A stretch of DNA of 26,310 nucleotides from DAOUAT01 sp964551735 (GTDB taxonomy: Bacteria; Chloroflexota; Anaerolineae; CG2-30-64-16): the NCBI GenBank assembly GCA_964551735.1, contig CAZKEF010000066.1, positions 1-26,310 of the forward strand. Direction: 5' to 3'. The notes beneath the pieces were generated by a model. It was not told where the DNA came from and did not search any database. It saw nothing but the letters and a program-made list of their open reading frames with translations. Every line of letters starts with the position of its first letter. Position 1 is the first letter of the stretch. A program made the translations under genes and the position numbers. Shown piece by piece: positions 1 to 12,600 of this stretch.

Positions 1-619
1 CGGCGATCGCGAAACTTTCCGTCACCACGAAGCTGGTAACGATGGGCGAAGCGCAACTGCTCACCGGCGCCGGCGCGGACGGGACGTGCTCACGCGTCAG
101 TGCCGGCTGACCGGCCGTCGTCGACGATACCGCCAGATCGGCCGGCCGGCAGCGTTCACCGTTGGTGCAGGCCGTGACCCCGCCGACGCCACCATCATCA
201 AGGGCATTATCGGTAATAGCGCCGACGACCAGCACGCTGCCGCTACGCACCACGCCCTCCGGCGCCACCTGTGAGGCTGCGTAGTCGATGGTCAGCGTGG
301 GCGGCACGGCATCGACCCGGAACGACAGCGGGTCGACCCAGGCACCGGTCTGGCCGAACGCATCGCCTGCAACCATCTTGAGCTGGAACTCGTCCCCATG
401 GTTCGCCGACAGGTTCCATTTGCAGGTCCAGGCGCCATCGGCGGGCGTGCTGTCCTCCGGGCAGGCCAGGGTCGAAGCGCCGCCCGGCCCCAGCAAGTCG
501 AAGCGGATGTCGGGCACGCCGGAGGGATCGTACGCGTAGCCGCGCAGGGTGTTGTCGCCGGCCCGCAGCAGGAAGCGGGGCTCGTCCACGCCGAAGAAGA
601 GCGGTGCGCTGCGATCGAC
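1..619 (-). other. Ig-like domains at the C-terminal edge of the visible protein
   Basis: Residues about 8,564-8,769. It begins VDRSAPLFFGVDEP (about 600), a VDxxxP boundary, then NTLRGYAYDPSGVPDI. A Cys pair follows (LACPEDSTPADGAWTC). A second boundary is VDAVPPTLTIDY (about 300), followed by a part with TACTNGERC. The frame stays open to the window edge, so at least one more domain continues beyond it. No C-terminal anchor is seen. Confidence 0.75.
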
Positions 620-3600
620 CGGCTGGTGCGCCCATAGCCACTCGACCGGCTGGCCGGACGACGGGTGCGCATCGTCGTACACGCGCACCGCCAGAGCGAT
701 CCACGGCTCCTCAGACAGGCCGAGGTCAACCGTTCCGTGCAGCACGGCCGAAGCCTGCTCGCCTGGGCCCACATCGCCCAGGCTGATCGTCTGTTCCTGG
801 CCACCGTCCAGGCGCAGGGCGTAGAGCGCCTCCACAGACGCACTCACACCGCGGGCTGTACCGTCACCGCCGTTCCGATAGGTCAGGGTGTAAGTGACCG
901 GCGAGCCGCCGCCCACCTGCGGTTGTGCGGCCGTCAACTCGGTCAAGTGCGAACTCACATCCGGGGGCGGGCTGCCGAGCAGCAGGTCGCGTAACCAGAA
1001 GAGGTTATCGCTGAGCAAGCTGAAGGCGGTGCCAGCCGGCTGGCTGACCAGGGTGATCTCGGGCGCCGCCGCGAGGAATGCGGCGCCGGCGCCGTTCGAG
1101 CCGTTGGGGCAGACCCCCGGACCCAGCGCCGGCCAGCTGAATGCGTGGTCGAGCGTCAGGTCCTCTCCGGCGTGGCTGGCGTCGGTCAGGGCCCGGGCGC
1201 TGTTCACACCGTTGGCAGCGGGCAGAACGGCCCAGGCGTGCAGCACGCCTTCCTCGCTGGCGATGGCCAGCAGTTTCAGCGCGTTGGCGCCGCCGTCGCC
1301 GGAGATGCCCAACAGGCTGAAGGGCAGATAGAGATCGGTCTGGCCGCGGCCGGTGACAGAAGCCGTGCCCATGCCTGTCCGAGTCAGGAAGTAGGGGCCG
1401 GTTTCAAACCCGTCCGCACCGCCGAGCGTGGCCGCCCAGTCCCAATCGCCGCCGTCCCACATCAGCAGCACGGCGTCTTCGGGACCGCGCACCCAGACCA
1501 GGTAGTCGGCGGCCATGTCATCGGGCAAGCTGATGGCCGTCTGGTCCGGCACCAACCCGCCGGCCTGTTCGAGCAGGTACGGGTTGTAGGCACTGACCGC
1601 GCCACCGGTACGGGTGTCAAGATAGATGAACAGATCGCCGTCCGTACCCCAGTTCGCGCCCGTCCAGGCCAGGCGCAGCGCCTCGACATTCCAGGTGGCG
1701 TACAGCCGCTGCTCGCCGTAGCCGGCCGTGAGACCGGCCGCGCGACCGTCGAGGCCGAGCAAGCTGCACCCCGACCTCATCCAGGCCACCGGTACCGCGC
1801 TGCTATCCGCACTGGTGAGCGCCGGCAGCACGCAGTAGTCGGGGGTCACCTGGCTGTCCGCGTCGACCGACCCGAAGGTGCGCCAACTCCGGTTGCCCAG
1901 CATGTCCTCCATTCCGAGTTGGGCGATGACCCGCTGGCCCTCGCCGGGGATGAAGGATGCGGACAGCGGACCGGCTGTCGGCACGCTCAGCAGCGTCTCA
2001 CCGGCCAGCGTCGATGTGACCTGGGTCGTCCAGCGCACGGTGTACGGCTGCAGGCCGCTGCCGTCCCCGGCCGCCGTCCACGTGAGCTCGAGGCTGGCGC
2101 CGGCTTCCGTCACAGTGTCGCCCGGCTGCACCGACGCGCCATTCGCCGTCAGGCTGAGGTCGGCGCCGCTCGGCGGCGCCAGATCGACCTGCACCGGCAC
2201 CGTGATCTGGGTGGTGCGGCCGGCCACATCGGTGACGCGAGCGCCGATGTTGATCGTGCTGCCGTCGGGCAGCGGCGAGTCCACGCGCCACGGGCCTCGC
2301 CATTCCACCGGACCGCTCTCGCCCGGATCGGGTTCCTTCAGCAGAGCAGTCAACCACTCACCGCCTTCCGTTCGCCACGCCACGGTTGCGATGCCGCCGG
2401 TGTCGGTCACGAATCCAGTCACGTCGATGCGATCGACCGGGTAGATCTTGGTCGAGGTGATCACCAGCGAGCTGATCGACACCAACGGCGGATCGGTGTC
2501 TACGGTCACGGTGACCAGTGCGCTCGCCCACACATCGTCGTGGTTCTCTGCCAGGGCCTGCAGCACGTGCTGTCCGTCGGCCCCCGGCGTCCAGGGGACC
2601 GACCAGGTGACATCGGCGGCCGCGCCTTCGGCCCACTCCTGGATCAGGATCGGCTCGCCGTCGGCGCTGACCCGCAGCGATTTGAGCGTGGAGGTCATGG
2701 CCACAGCCTGCCCGCCCACCTCGACCGGCGCCAGCGAGTCCAGCACGAGCGGCAGCCCCGAGATGGTCACGTAGACCGGGTCCTCGGCATCCACGGTGGT
2801 CAGCATGCGGCGCAGCGTGAAACCGTATACCACATCATCCGCCGCGCTCCCTGCCGCGGCCACACTCCCTTCAGCCGCGGCGCCGATGAGCGCTGCGGCC
2901 GGGCCGACCGGCACGCTGGCCAGGCGGGCGGCTGCCTCCGAAATGATGAAGCCACCTGCTGCCTGACTCACCTCCCGGTTGTCTGCCCCCGCGCCTGCGA
3001 CACCCGCCGCACCGACGAGGCCATCTCCGGCCTGGCTCACCGCCAGCATGCCTGCCTCTGCGCCTGCGACCCCGACGCTGGTGCAGTTGCCGGCCGCGTC
3101 GCATGCCTGCGAGACCGGCGAGACGGTCAGCGGGTTGATGATGCGCAGCCCTTGGCTGTTGTCGGCTACGAAGACGAAGCCCTGGCTGATCGCGACCGCG
3201 CGAGCGGTGCCGGGGGTGTCGGACAAGGCCGCGACCTGAGGCTCGGCCGGAGTGCTGATGTCAACCACAGCAACGCCGGTGGAACCGTCAGCGACATAGG
3301 CCAGGTCGCCGTCCAACGTCACGCCGCGGCCCTCGCCCGGCGTGTCATATTGCGAGACGTACAGCGGGCTTGCCGGCAGGGTGACGGCCAGGATCGTAAG
3401 CCCGCTCGCGCCGTCGGCCACGGCCGCGTACACCTCCCCCGCGGCGGGGGACCAGATGGCCACGTCGTAGGCCACACCCGGTGTGTCGTAGTAGGCCTCC
3501 GCCGCCGGGGCTGCCGGGTTGCCGAGGTTGATCACACCCAAGCCGCCCGTTGCGTCGGCAACGTAAGCATAATCGCCGTAGGCTGCCACGCCTCCTGCAC

Positions 3601-6600
3601 TGCCTGGCGTGTCGAGGGTGCTGACGTGCATCGGGCTGTCCGGCGCGTTGACGTTCACCACATGGATCCCGGCCGCGCCCGCGGCGACCAGCACGTAGCG
3701 ATCGGCGCCGAGCTGGGCCAGGGCCAGGCCCTGGGGCTCGCCGCCCAGCGCCAGGAACGCCGCCGCCTGCGGGTCTGCCGGGTCATCGACGTCGATCACC
3801 TGCAGGCCGGCTGTGCCGCCCTCGCCGCTCATGGCCAGGAACGCATAGTCGTGCGTGGTCTTTGGCGGCGCCGGCGTGGGCGTGGGCGTCGGCGTAGGTG
3901 TCGGCGGCTGGCCGACGGTGACCGCGGCCGGTCCGGCCTGGTTGTTGGCATCGCTGAGCTCGCCGAGCACGCAGGCGTAGTCGACCACCGCCCAGGCGTT
4001 GTGCGTCCCTTCCCCGAACCCCGCATACTCGAACAGGAAGTCCTGGCTGACGCCTATCGCCAGGGCAGGCACGGGCAGCCACAGATCCGGCTGCGGGTCG
4101 CTGCAGGCGACGGGTGTGGTGTCCACGTACAGGCCCAGGCGCACATCGGAGCCTTCGAGCACCGCCTCGGTGCCGGCGTTCTTCACCTTAGCGATGTAGC
4201 GCACCGTATCGCCGGCGGCCGGGTTGGAGGGTAGCGCGGTCAGGCTGGTGATCTGCAGATCGGGCAGCGACGGGCTGCCGGCGGTGATCCGGATCGGCCC
4301 GTAGCGGTTGTTGAACTCGTTCGTCTCGCCGACGACACACGCGTGGTCCGCTGCCAGGTAGACCTGGTGGTCCCCGCCGGATGCGAACCCGGTGGGATCC
4401 ACGATCATCACGGATGCAGTGGCCCCCGCCGCGATGACCGGCAGCGCCGCCAGGTGGTCCGGCGCGTCGCTGCAGCCCACCGGCGATCGGTCCACGTACA
4501 GGCCGGCGCTGGCCAGCGGGTTGTCGAGTGCACCGGTGCCGCCGTTCTTGATCTGGAGGGTGTAGGTGACCGGGTCACCGGCCTGCGGTTCGACCGGCGT
4601 ATAGCTCACAGTCGTGATGCTCAGGTCAGGCATGAGCGGTCCCGCAATGCTCAGCGCCAGCGGCCCGAAGCGGTTGTTGTCCTCCCGGTACTCGGTCACC
4701 CAGCACTGGTCGTCGGCCAGCGCGTAGAACTGGTACTGCCCGCCGGCCGCGACGGTGAGGACCGCGGTGACACTGGCCGTAGCATTTATCGCCGCCAGCT
4801 CCGGCACATACGCATAGCCGAGCGGGGTCCCACTGCAGCCTTGCGGCACGCTGCCGGAATAGATACCCAGGCGGGACCAATCGGAGCCCGCGAAGCCGTA
4901 GTTGCCCACTACAGCCGTGAAGGTGATCGGCTGGCCGGCGGCCGGCGCGCCCGGTGCGGCCGTCAGGCCCGTCACCCTCAGATCGGGCAGCGTGTCCGGC
5001 GCGACCGCCAGCGACACGGGGGGGTGCGACAGGTTGTTCAGCTCGTTGGTTTCGGGCTCCCAGCAGGTCCAATCCGCGAAGGCGCGGACATCATGCGGTG
5101 CGGCTGCGCTGAAAGCGCGCGTCATGACCACCTGGGCCGTCCCGCCGGGAGCCAGGCCCGGGATGTCCGCGCTCTGGTCGGCCGACAAGGAGGCCGGGCA
5201 GTTATCAGGTATGCGATCGATGAACAGGCCGAGGTAGGCGGCATCGCTGGCCTCACGGCCCCAGTTCTTCACCGTGGCCGTGAACGTGACCGTCTCATTC
5301 AGCTCCGGAACCGTGGGCGAGGCGGTCAGTGAGCTCACGACCAGGTCCGCGCCGCCCCCCGGCGCCACGTAGAAGCTCTGCCCGGCGTAGTTGTTGTACT
5401 TGTCGCTCTCGGCCAGGATGCAGCCGTAATCGGCGAAGCCGTGTACGTAGTAGTAGTTGACGGCCTGGAAGACCTTCTTCATCCCGCCGGCCGTGTAGCT
5501 TTCGCCGACCGCCAGCGGCGGGATGTGGGCGACGAGATCGCCGATGCTGCCGGTCTGCATCGGGCAGCCCGGCGGCGTCCGGTCGAAGTACAGGCCGGCC
5601 CAGGTGTACGATCTGCTTGCCGCAGCGCCGACGTTCTTCACGGTGATCGAGAACTCGATCGTTTGGTTCACCTGGGGGGACGGCGGGTACAGGTCGATGC
5701 GCTCGATGACCAGGTCCGGGAGGAGCGGCGGTGCGACCTGGAACTCCAGCGTCGGATAGTGGACGTTGTTCCACTCGTCGCTCTCTTCGACGTTGCAGAT
5801 GTAGTCCGGCTGGAACTCAACGGCGTGCGGTCCTTCGGTGAACACTTCGGTGAAGGTCAGGATCGTGCTCTGCCCGGCTGCCAGCGGCGGGAGTTGGGCC
5901 ACCTTGTCGCCGATGTTGCCATCCACGAACGGGCAGCCCGGCGCCCCTCGGTCCACGTACATGCCCGACCACGTCGCCGACCTGCTCGCCCCGGAGCCCC
6001 GGTTCCGCACGACCACGCTGTAGGTGACCGCCTGCCCGGCCGACGGCGCCGGCGGGTCCATCGTGACGTTCTCCACGATCAGGTCGGGCAGCCGCGGCGG
6101 CCGCAGCGCGAACGCCAGGTAGTCGCTGAGGTTGTTGTATTCGTCGCTCTCCTCGACCGCGCAGACGTAGTCGGGGAAGGCCATGATATAGGCGGCCCCC
6201 TCTTCGCCGTAGAGGTGCGGGACCTCGAAGGTCGCACTGGCGCCCGGTTCCAACGACGGGATCACGAACACATTGTCGCCCACATCGACAGGATCGGCGG
6301 GGCAGCCGCGGGGCACGCGATCATAGTACACGCCGCCCCAGGTCGCCGCCGAGCGAGCCGCGCCCTGGTTGCGCACCGTTGTCCTGACGGTTGCCCACTC
6401 CCTGGCGAAGGGCGGGTACGGCTCGGTCTCGATGCTGTCCACAACCAGGTCCGGCAGCGCCGGCGGGTACACGAGCACATTCAGCGCGGCCACGTTGTCG
6501 CTTTCGTCGCTCTCCTCGATCCGGCAGCCGTAGTCGGCCTTGGCGCTGACAAAATGCATGCCCTCCGAGGCGAAGCTGGTCGTGAGGGTGACCGTCACCG

Positions 6601-9600
6601 ACGCGCCTGCGCTTAGCGCAGGGACGGTCGCGCCGAGGTCGCCGGCGTCAACGGACGGGCATTCGGCCGGGATGCGATCCCGGTACAGGCCGACTACCGT
6701 GGAGTTGCTGGCGACCGTGCTCTGGTTGGTAACGGTGACCACGAAGCTCGTCCACTGGTCCTCATAGGGCTGCCCCGGCACCGTCGTGAGCGGTCTGAGC
6801 TCGACCGCCAGGTCGGGCAGCAGCGGCGCCCATACCTGGACTTCCTCGGGCCCGTACCGGTTGTTTGTCTCATCGATCTCGGTCTGGGTGCAGGTGGCGT
6901 CGATCACGCCCCAGACGCCATGTGCGCCCACCGTGCCAATCGGCAAGCCGGCCACGTCGATATCGACGGAATCCCCGGCAGGGATGGCCGGGACGATGAC
7001 GGCATTGAACCAGTCGCCGTCGTTGCAGAGATCCGGCTGGCTGTCCAGGTAGAGGCGCAGCCCGCTGCTTGTGGACGCTTTGGTGCCGGTGTTGCTCACG
7101 GTGACCGTGTAGCTGATCGGCTGGTTGGCGTAGTAGAGCTCGGATGGATGCACGACGATGCGATCGATCGCCAGGTCGGGCCGCAGCGGGGGCTGGATGG
7201 TGATGTCCACCGGGCCGAGCATGTTGTTGCTGAGGGTGAGCTCGGCGTCGAAGTCGCAGTTGAAGTTCACGAAGGCCCAGGCGGGCATCGTGCGGGCCTC
7301 ACCGCCCACCGGCGGACTGGCCGCCGTGACCTTGATCGCCTCTCCCGGAGCCAGCGGCGGCACCTTGGCCGTGTTGACCCAGTCCTGGCTGCCGCAGCTC
7401 GGCGGCGTGTCGTCCCAGATGCCCACGTAGTCCGTCCGGCTGGTCAGCGCGCCGGTGTTGCTGATGCCCACTGTGTAGGTGAACCATTCGTCGGCCCGCG
7501 GCTGCGCCGGGATAGTGCCCAGGCTTGTCACCACCAGGTCGGCCATCACCGGCGGAGCGACGTTCATCGTGATCGGCCCGTAGCTGTTATCGATCTCGTT
7601 CGCTTCATTGTACAGACAGGTGAAATCGGCAATCGCGGTCACCTTGTGCTCGCCCGGATCCTGGAAGGCCGGGCTGGTGACTGTGATCACCGTGCTGGCG
7701 CCTGGCTCGAGCGCGGGCGCCCGGCCGAGGGCCGTCCAGTCCTGGTTGCCGCAGGTCTGCGCCACGTAGGTGGCGACCGAGTCGGTGTAGATGGCCACGT
7801 CCACCGGCGGGCTGGCTGCGGTGCCCGTGTTGCCGATGCTGACGGTGTAGCTGAAGGCGCTGCGGGCATTCGGCACGGCCGGGACCGGCGAGATTCCCGT
7901 CACCGCCCAGTCGGGCCAGCGCGGCGGCTGGACGAGCAGCGGGACGGGACCGTAGACATTGTCGGTTTCAAAGTCTTCCGTGATGTCACAGCCCAGGTCG
8001 ATCACCGCGTACACATCGTGCGCTCCGGCGCTGGTGAAGGGCGGGCTGGCCACCGTAACGGTCGTGCTGCTGTGGCCGTTAAGCGGCGGCACCCAGGCGG
8101 TGTTGAGCCAGCCGCCGTTGTCGCAGGGTGCGGGCTCGCTGTCCAGGATCAGCCCGAGCAGGCTGTAGCCGCTGGGCCCGTCGCCGGCGTTCTCCACCGT
8201 CACGGAATAGCTGAACGACTCCTGCGCGTACGGCTGGGCCGGCACGGCGCTCAGGCCGGTGACCCGCAGGTTGGGGTAGACCGGCGGGTTCACAAAGACG
8301 AGCTCGCTGTTGATGTTGTTGATCTCGTCTTCCTCGATGACCTGGCAGGCGGAGTCCACGTACGCGTTGACCATGTAGCTCCCCGCCGAGGCGAAGGACT
8401 GGCCGCCGATGGTGATGGTGGCCGCCTGCCCCACCTCCAGCGCCGGCACGGAGGTCGTGCCCACCGCGCCGCCGGGGTTGCAGCCGGACGGCGCGGCGCC
8501 GATGTGCAGCGTGAGGTTGGTCGATCGGCTGCTGGCCAGGGTGCCCGTGTTGCTCACCGTGATGTGGTAGGAGAAGGTCTGGTTGGGGTAGAGCAGCTCC
8601 GGCTCCCAGGTGATGGCAGACACCTCCAGGTCGGGCGCAGCCGCGCGCACCGCCACGTTGGCGTAGTTATTGTTCTCGCTGTCCTCTTCGCGGTCGCAGG
8701 TCCAGTCGGCCAGGGCGTAGACGAGATGCGTGTCGGCGTCGGTCAGCGCGGGGGCGGTGAGGGTGATCACCGCGCTGGCGCTGGCGGCGAGCGCGGGGAC
8801 CTGGCCGAACGCGAGCCGGCCGGTCGTCACGCCGCAGTAATCCGGAGACGGGGCCGGGCCGGAACCCGGGTAGATGGATAGGGTGCTCCACGCGCTGGCG
8901 CCCTGGCCCGCATTGCGCACCGTCACCCGGTAACTGAACGACGAGTTCAGCGGCGGGCGGGCCGGCACCGGCTCGATGCTGTCAACGACCAGGTCGGGCA
9001 GGTGCTGCTCGACGCTGAAGGTGAGATATTCGGAGTAGTTGTTGTATTCGTTGATCTCGTCAACCTGGCAGTTGTAGTCCGCGAACGCGCGCGCCCACAT
9101 CAAGGGGTGCGTCTGGGTGTAGTAGGAGGTCCAGGTCTGGGTGAACACCTCTCCGGCATCCAGCGGCAGCAGGACCCAGGAGTTGCCGTGGTAGCCTGCC
9201 GTATCCGGCTGCCCCGGACATCCCTGAAGGGCCGGGTCCGAGCCCTCGCCGATATCATAGACCCAGATCCCCAGCGCCCCGACCTGATCCGCATCCTGCG
9301 TGCCGGCGTTGCGCACGACGATGGTGTAGGTGAAGGGCTGGTCGACCTGCGGGACCAGCGGGTCAATGGAAAGCTGATCAATGACGTAGTCCGCCCGGAT
9401 GATGTTGTAGGTCCCGGAGTTGGTGTTGTTGGTCTCCCGCTGCTCGGCAATTTGGTTGCACGGGTCCACGCTCACGTTGACGGTGTGCGTCCCGTACTCC
9501 CTGTCGACGAGCTTGGTCTGCGCGGGTACATCGAAATAGCTCCCCGGGTTGAGCTGGTACGACCAGCCGTCGGTCCGGATGTGCCAGTAGACGATGTCTC

Positions 9601-12600
9601 CGTCATCGGCGCACGTGGGCTCACGGTCGATGTAGAAGGAAACCTTGATGGCGGGATCGTACATCGTAAGCGGGGCGACGCGGTTGCCGTTGTTGCGGAT
9701 CCGGGCGGTCACCGTGATGCTGACGATGCCGTTCACATCCGGCTCGTAATAGGCCGATGCGGGGTAGAAGGAGACGCTCTCAACCACCAGGTCCGGGCCG
9801 GGTTGAGGCGTCGGCGTGGGCGTGATGGTGGGCGTGCTGGTCGCCGTGGGTGTGTTGGTCACCGTGGGCGTGTTGGTGGCGGTAGGCACCATCGTCGGCG
9901 TCACAAACGTTGGCGTGGCCGTCGGCGTCGGGGTGGGCGGGTTGTAGTACACCAGGTCGATCACGAAGATATCGACAACCCCGTTGGTGTCCCCGGCGAC
10001 GAGGTTGGTGGCCGCTGACTCGTACGCCACATGGCCGCCGTCCGGCGAGATGGCCGGGTTGTCCGAATCGCCGTTGGCCTCGTAACCGTTCTGGTCCACC
10101 GAGAGGCGCTTGGTGGCGCCGGTGGTGCGGTCGTAGAGGAAGATGTCGCGTCGGTTGTTGGCGTCGCCGGCCGCGATGCTGGCGGCATCCGACGCATAGG
10201 CCACGTAGCGGCCGTCCGCCGAGATGTCCGGTGCATAGGACGGACCGTCGGGCTGGCTGCCGTTCCAGTTGACGGAGACGCGCTGCATCTGCTCTAGCTG
10301 GCGGTCGTAGACAAAGATATCGGCAACGCCGTTGGTGTCGCCGGCGACCAGGTTGCTGGCCGTCGAAGCGAACGCCACGTAGCGGCCGTCGCCCGAGATG
10401 GCGGCATCGGTCGAGTCCCCATTCGCGCCGCCGCCCGTGGTTGCGCGCGAGATGAGCTGCGTGGTGTCAGTTTCGCGGTCGAAAACGAAGAGATCCAGGA
10501 AGCCGTTGTCATCGCCGCTCACCAGGTCGTGGGCGGCCGAGTGGAACGCCACATAGCGGCCGTCGGCCGAGATCGCCGGCGCGTAGGAGTCGCCGGTCGT
10601 GGGTGCGCCGCCGGGCCGCATCGAGATTCGCTCGCGGACGCGGCTGCCTCCTCCTTCGGGGAGATAGGAGACGTAGATATCATAGTTCTCGCTGTTGGAG
10701 CTCTCGCCAGCCACAAGGCTCGCATCGTCCGAAGCGAAGGCTACCACGCCGGCATTCGCGGACACGGCCGGGTTACGGTTGTGGACGTAGCTCCAGGTTG
10801 TGGGGCTGAGGTTCTCGGAGCCGCTGGAAGTAGTCAGGTAGACGAAGCGCTTCGAGCTGGTACCCATGCCAGCCCAGGCAACGGACAGACCATCCGATGA
10901 CACCGCCGATTCCTGGGCATCTCCGCCCGCGGCCGCGCTGGAGAGCAGCTCTGTAACCCAGCCGGGCCGGTTGCGCCGGAAGACGTCCGCGTAGCCCGCG
11001 TCGGAGTCGGCCGCCAGGTTGGTCGCCTGCGAGTAGAAGGTGACGAAATCGCCGCCGCTTGAGATATCAGGCTTGTACGAGGCGGCGTTGGCCTGGGCGA
11101 AGCCGGGGCCGACGGACACGCGCGCGACCTGGCCCTGGCTGATCGGGTTGGGGGTCGGCGTCGCGGTGGGCAGCGGGCCGGAGATCGTGTACAGCACTGG
11201 GCCGAGCGCGTTGTTGGTCTCGTCGCTCTCGTCCACCAGCCCCGGCGCGTCGCAGTCCACGGCCGCGTAGAACGGCTGCGTTCCGCCCGGCAGTCCCTTG
11301 TGGTCGAAACGGAAGATCGTGGTCTCGCCGGGCAGCAGCAGGACGCCCGCGAAGCGCCCCGCCGCGCTCCAGCGGCACGCCTCGCCGATGGGGCAGTCCG
11401 CCGCGCAGAGCTGGAAGCCGGCTTCCTCGCCCCGCCAATAGCTGCTGGCGCCCTGGTTCCTGACCGCGGCCACCACGCTGAACGGCTCCCCGTAGTCGGG
11501 AGCGGCCGGCTCGAGCGCCAGGGATTCGACCACCAGGTCGGGGGCGCCCTGCGCGACGGTGACGGTGACCGGTTCCGAGATGTTGTTGTCTGTGTCGGAC
11601 TCCGAGATGGAGTTCCACATGTTGGCGACGCCGATGATCGCATGCTGCCCAAGCGACAGGCTGCCGGAGGGATTGGCAGGGTCGCCGGAGAGGACGAGGT
11701 CCACTGGCAGCGAGGCGCCGGCGGCGAGGGGCGTGTTGTAAAGATTGACGGTCTGCCAGACATCGTAGTCCCAGATACCGTCGGGCGCGATGGAGTCGAA
11801 AAAGCCCACGTTGATCTGGCTGGCGCCGCCTGGTCCTGCGTTATACACGACGGCCGTGATCGTCACCGGGTTGTTCGTGTAAGGGGCGGGCGGCTGCACC
11901 GCCATGCCGGTGACGAGGAGATCGGGGTAGGCCACCGTGCTCTGCACGGTGATCGTGTGCGGCCCCAGGACGTTGTTGCCCCGTTGGGCATCACCGACCT
12001 CACAGGCGCTGTCTGCCTGGATGTAGAGCGGCACCTGGCCCGTGGGCTGCGCCAGCGGCACGACAAGTTCGATGACCTGCAGCGCGCCGGCCGGCAGCCC
12101 GCTCAAGCGGCCGACGACCAGCGCGTCCGCCCCGCCGTCGCAGGCGGCCGGCGCGCTGGTCGCGTACAGTGCAACGTCGAACGGGCCGACATCGTCGTAG
12201 CCGGCATTGGCCACCGTCGCGCTCACCGTATAGGTCCCGTTCGCCAGCGGCGATGCGGGCGAAACCGCGATGCCTGTCGCGGCCAGGTCGGGCCGGTAGG
12301 GAGAACCGGAGATGGTGATCGCGGCCGGGCCGGCCGTGTTGTTGGACTCGTCCGTCTCCGCCAGCTCGCACGCGCCGTCGGCCATGCCGTACAGCGTGTA
12401 GGCGCCCGCGGCAGCCAGGCGCACGCTGACCTGCACCACGGCGGTCGCGCCGGGGGCGAGCGCAGGCACGTCCGCCTGCGCCAGGCTGGGGGCCTTCGCG
12501 TCGCAGGTCACCGGGGCAGTTCCAGAGTAGAGGCGCAGCAGGAAGGGGCCGGCGGCCGCGGGGCCCTGGTTGGTGACGGTCATGGCGGCCTGGAACGGCA

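Noticed and set aside
1145..4234. A plus-strand open frame of about 1,029 codons
   Set aside because: Same reasons: it is antisense to the LVIVD, Ig-like and DOMON-like parts, and its sequence is Arg/His/Gly/Gln-rich and unstructured.
6920..8881. A plus-strand open frame of about 653 codons
   Set aside because: It shows a faint periodicity of about 120 residues, but that only mirrors the CARDB repeats on the other strand.
3905..9800. Regular 355-400 bp periodicity considered as a DNA-level tandem repeat
   Set aside because: The similarity is at the protein level (CARDB domains); nucleotide identity between units is low, so this is an old domain array and not a recent DNA repeat or CRISPR.
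10834..11763. A minus-strand open frame of about 309 codons, rich in Arg, Ser, Pro and Thr
   Set aside because: It is in a different minus frame from the giant protein and overlaps CARDB array A and propeller 2, which are unmistakable in the main frame.
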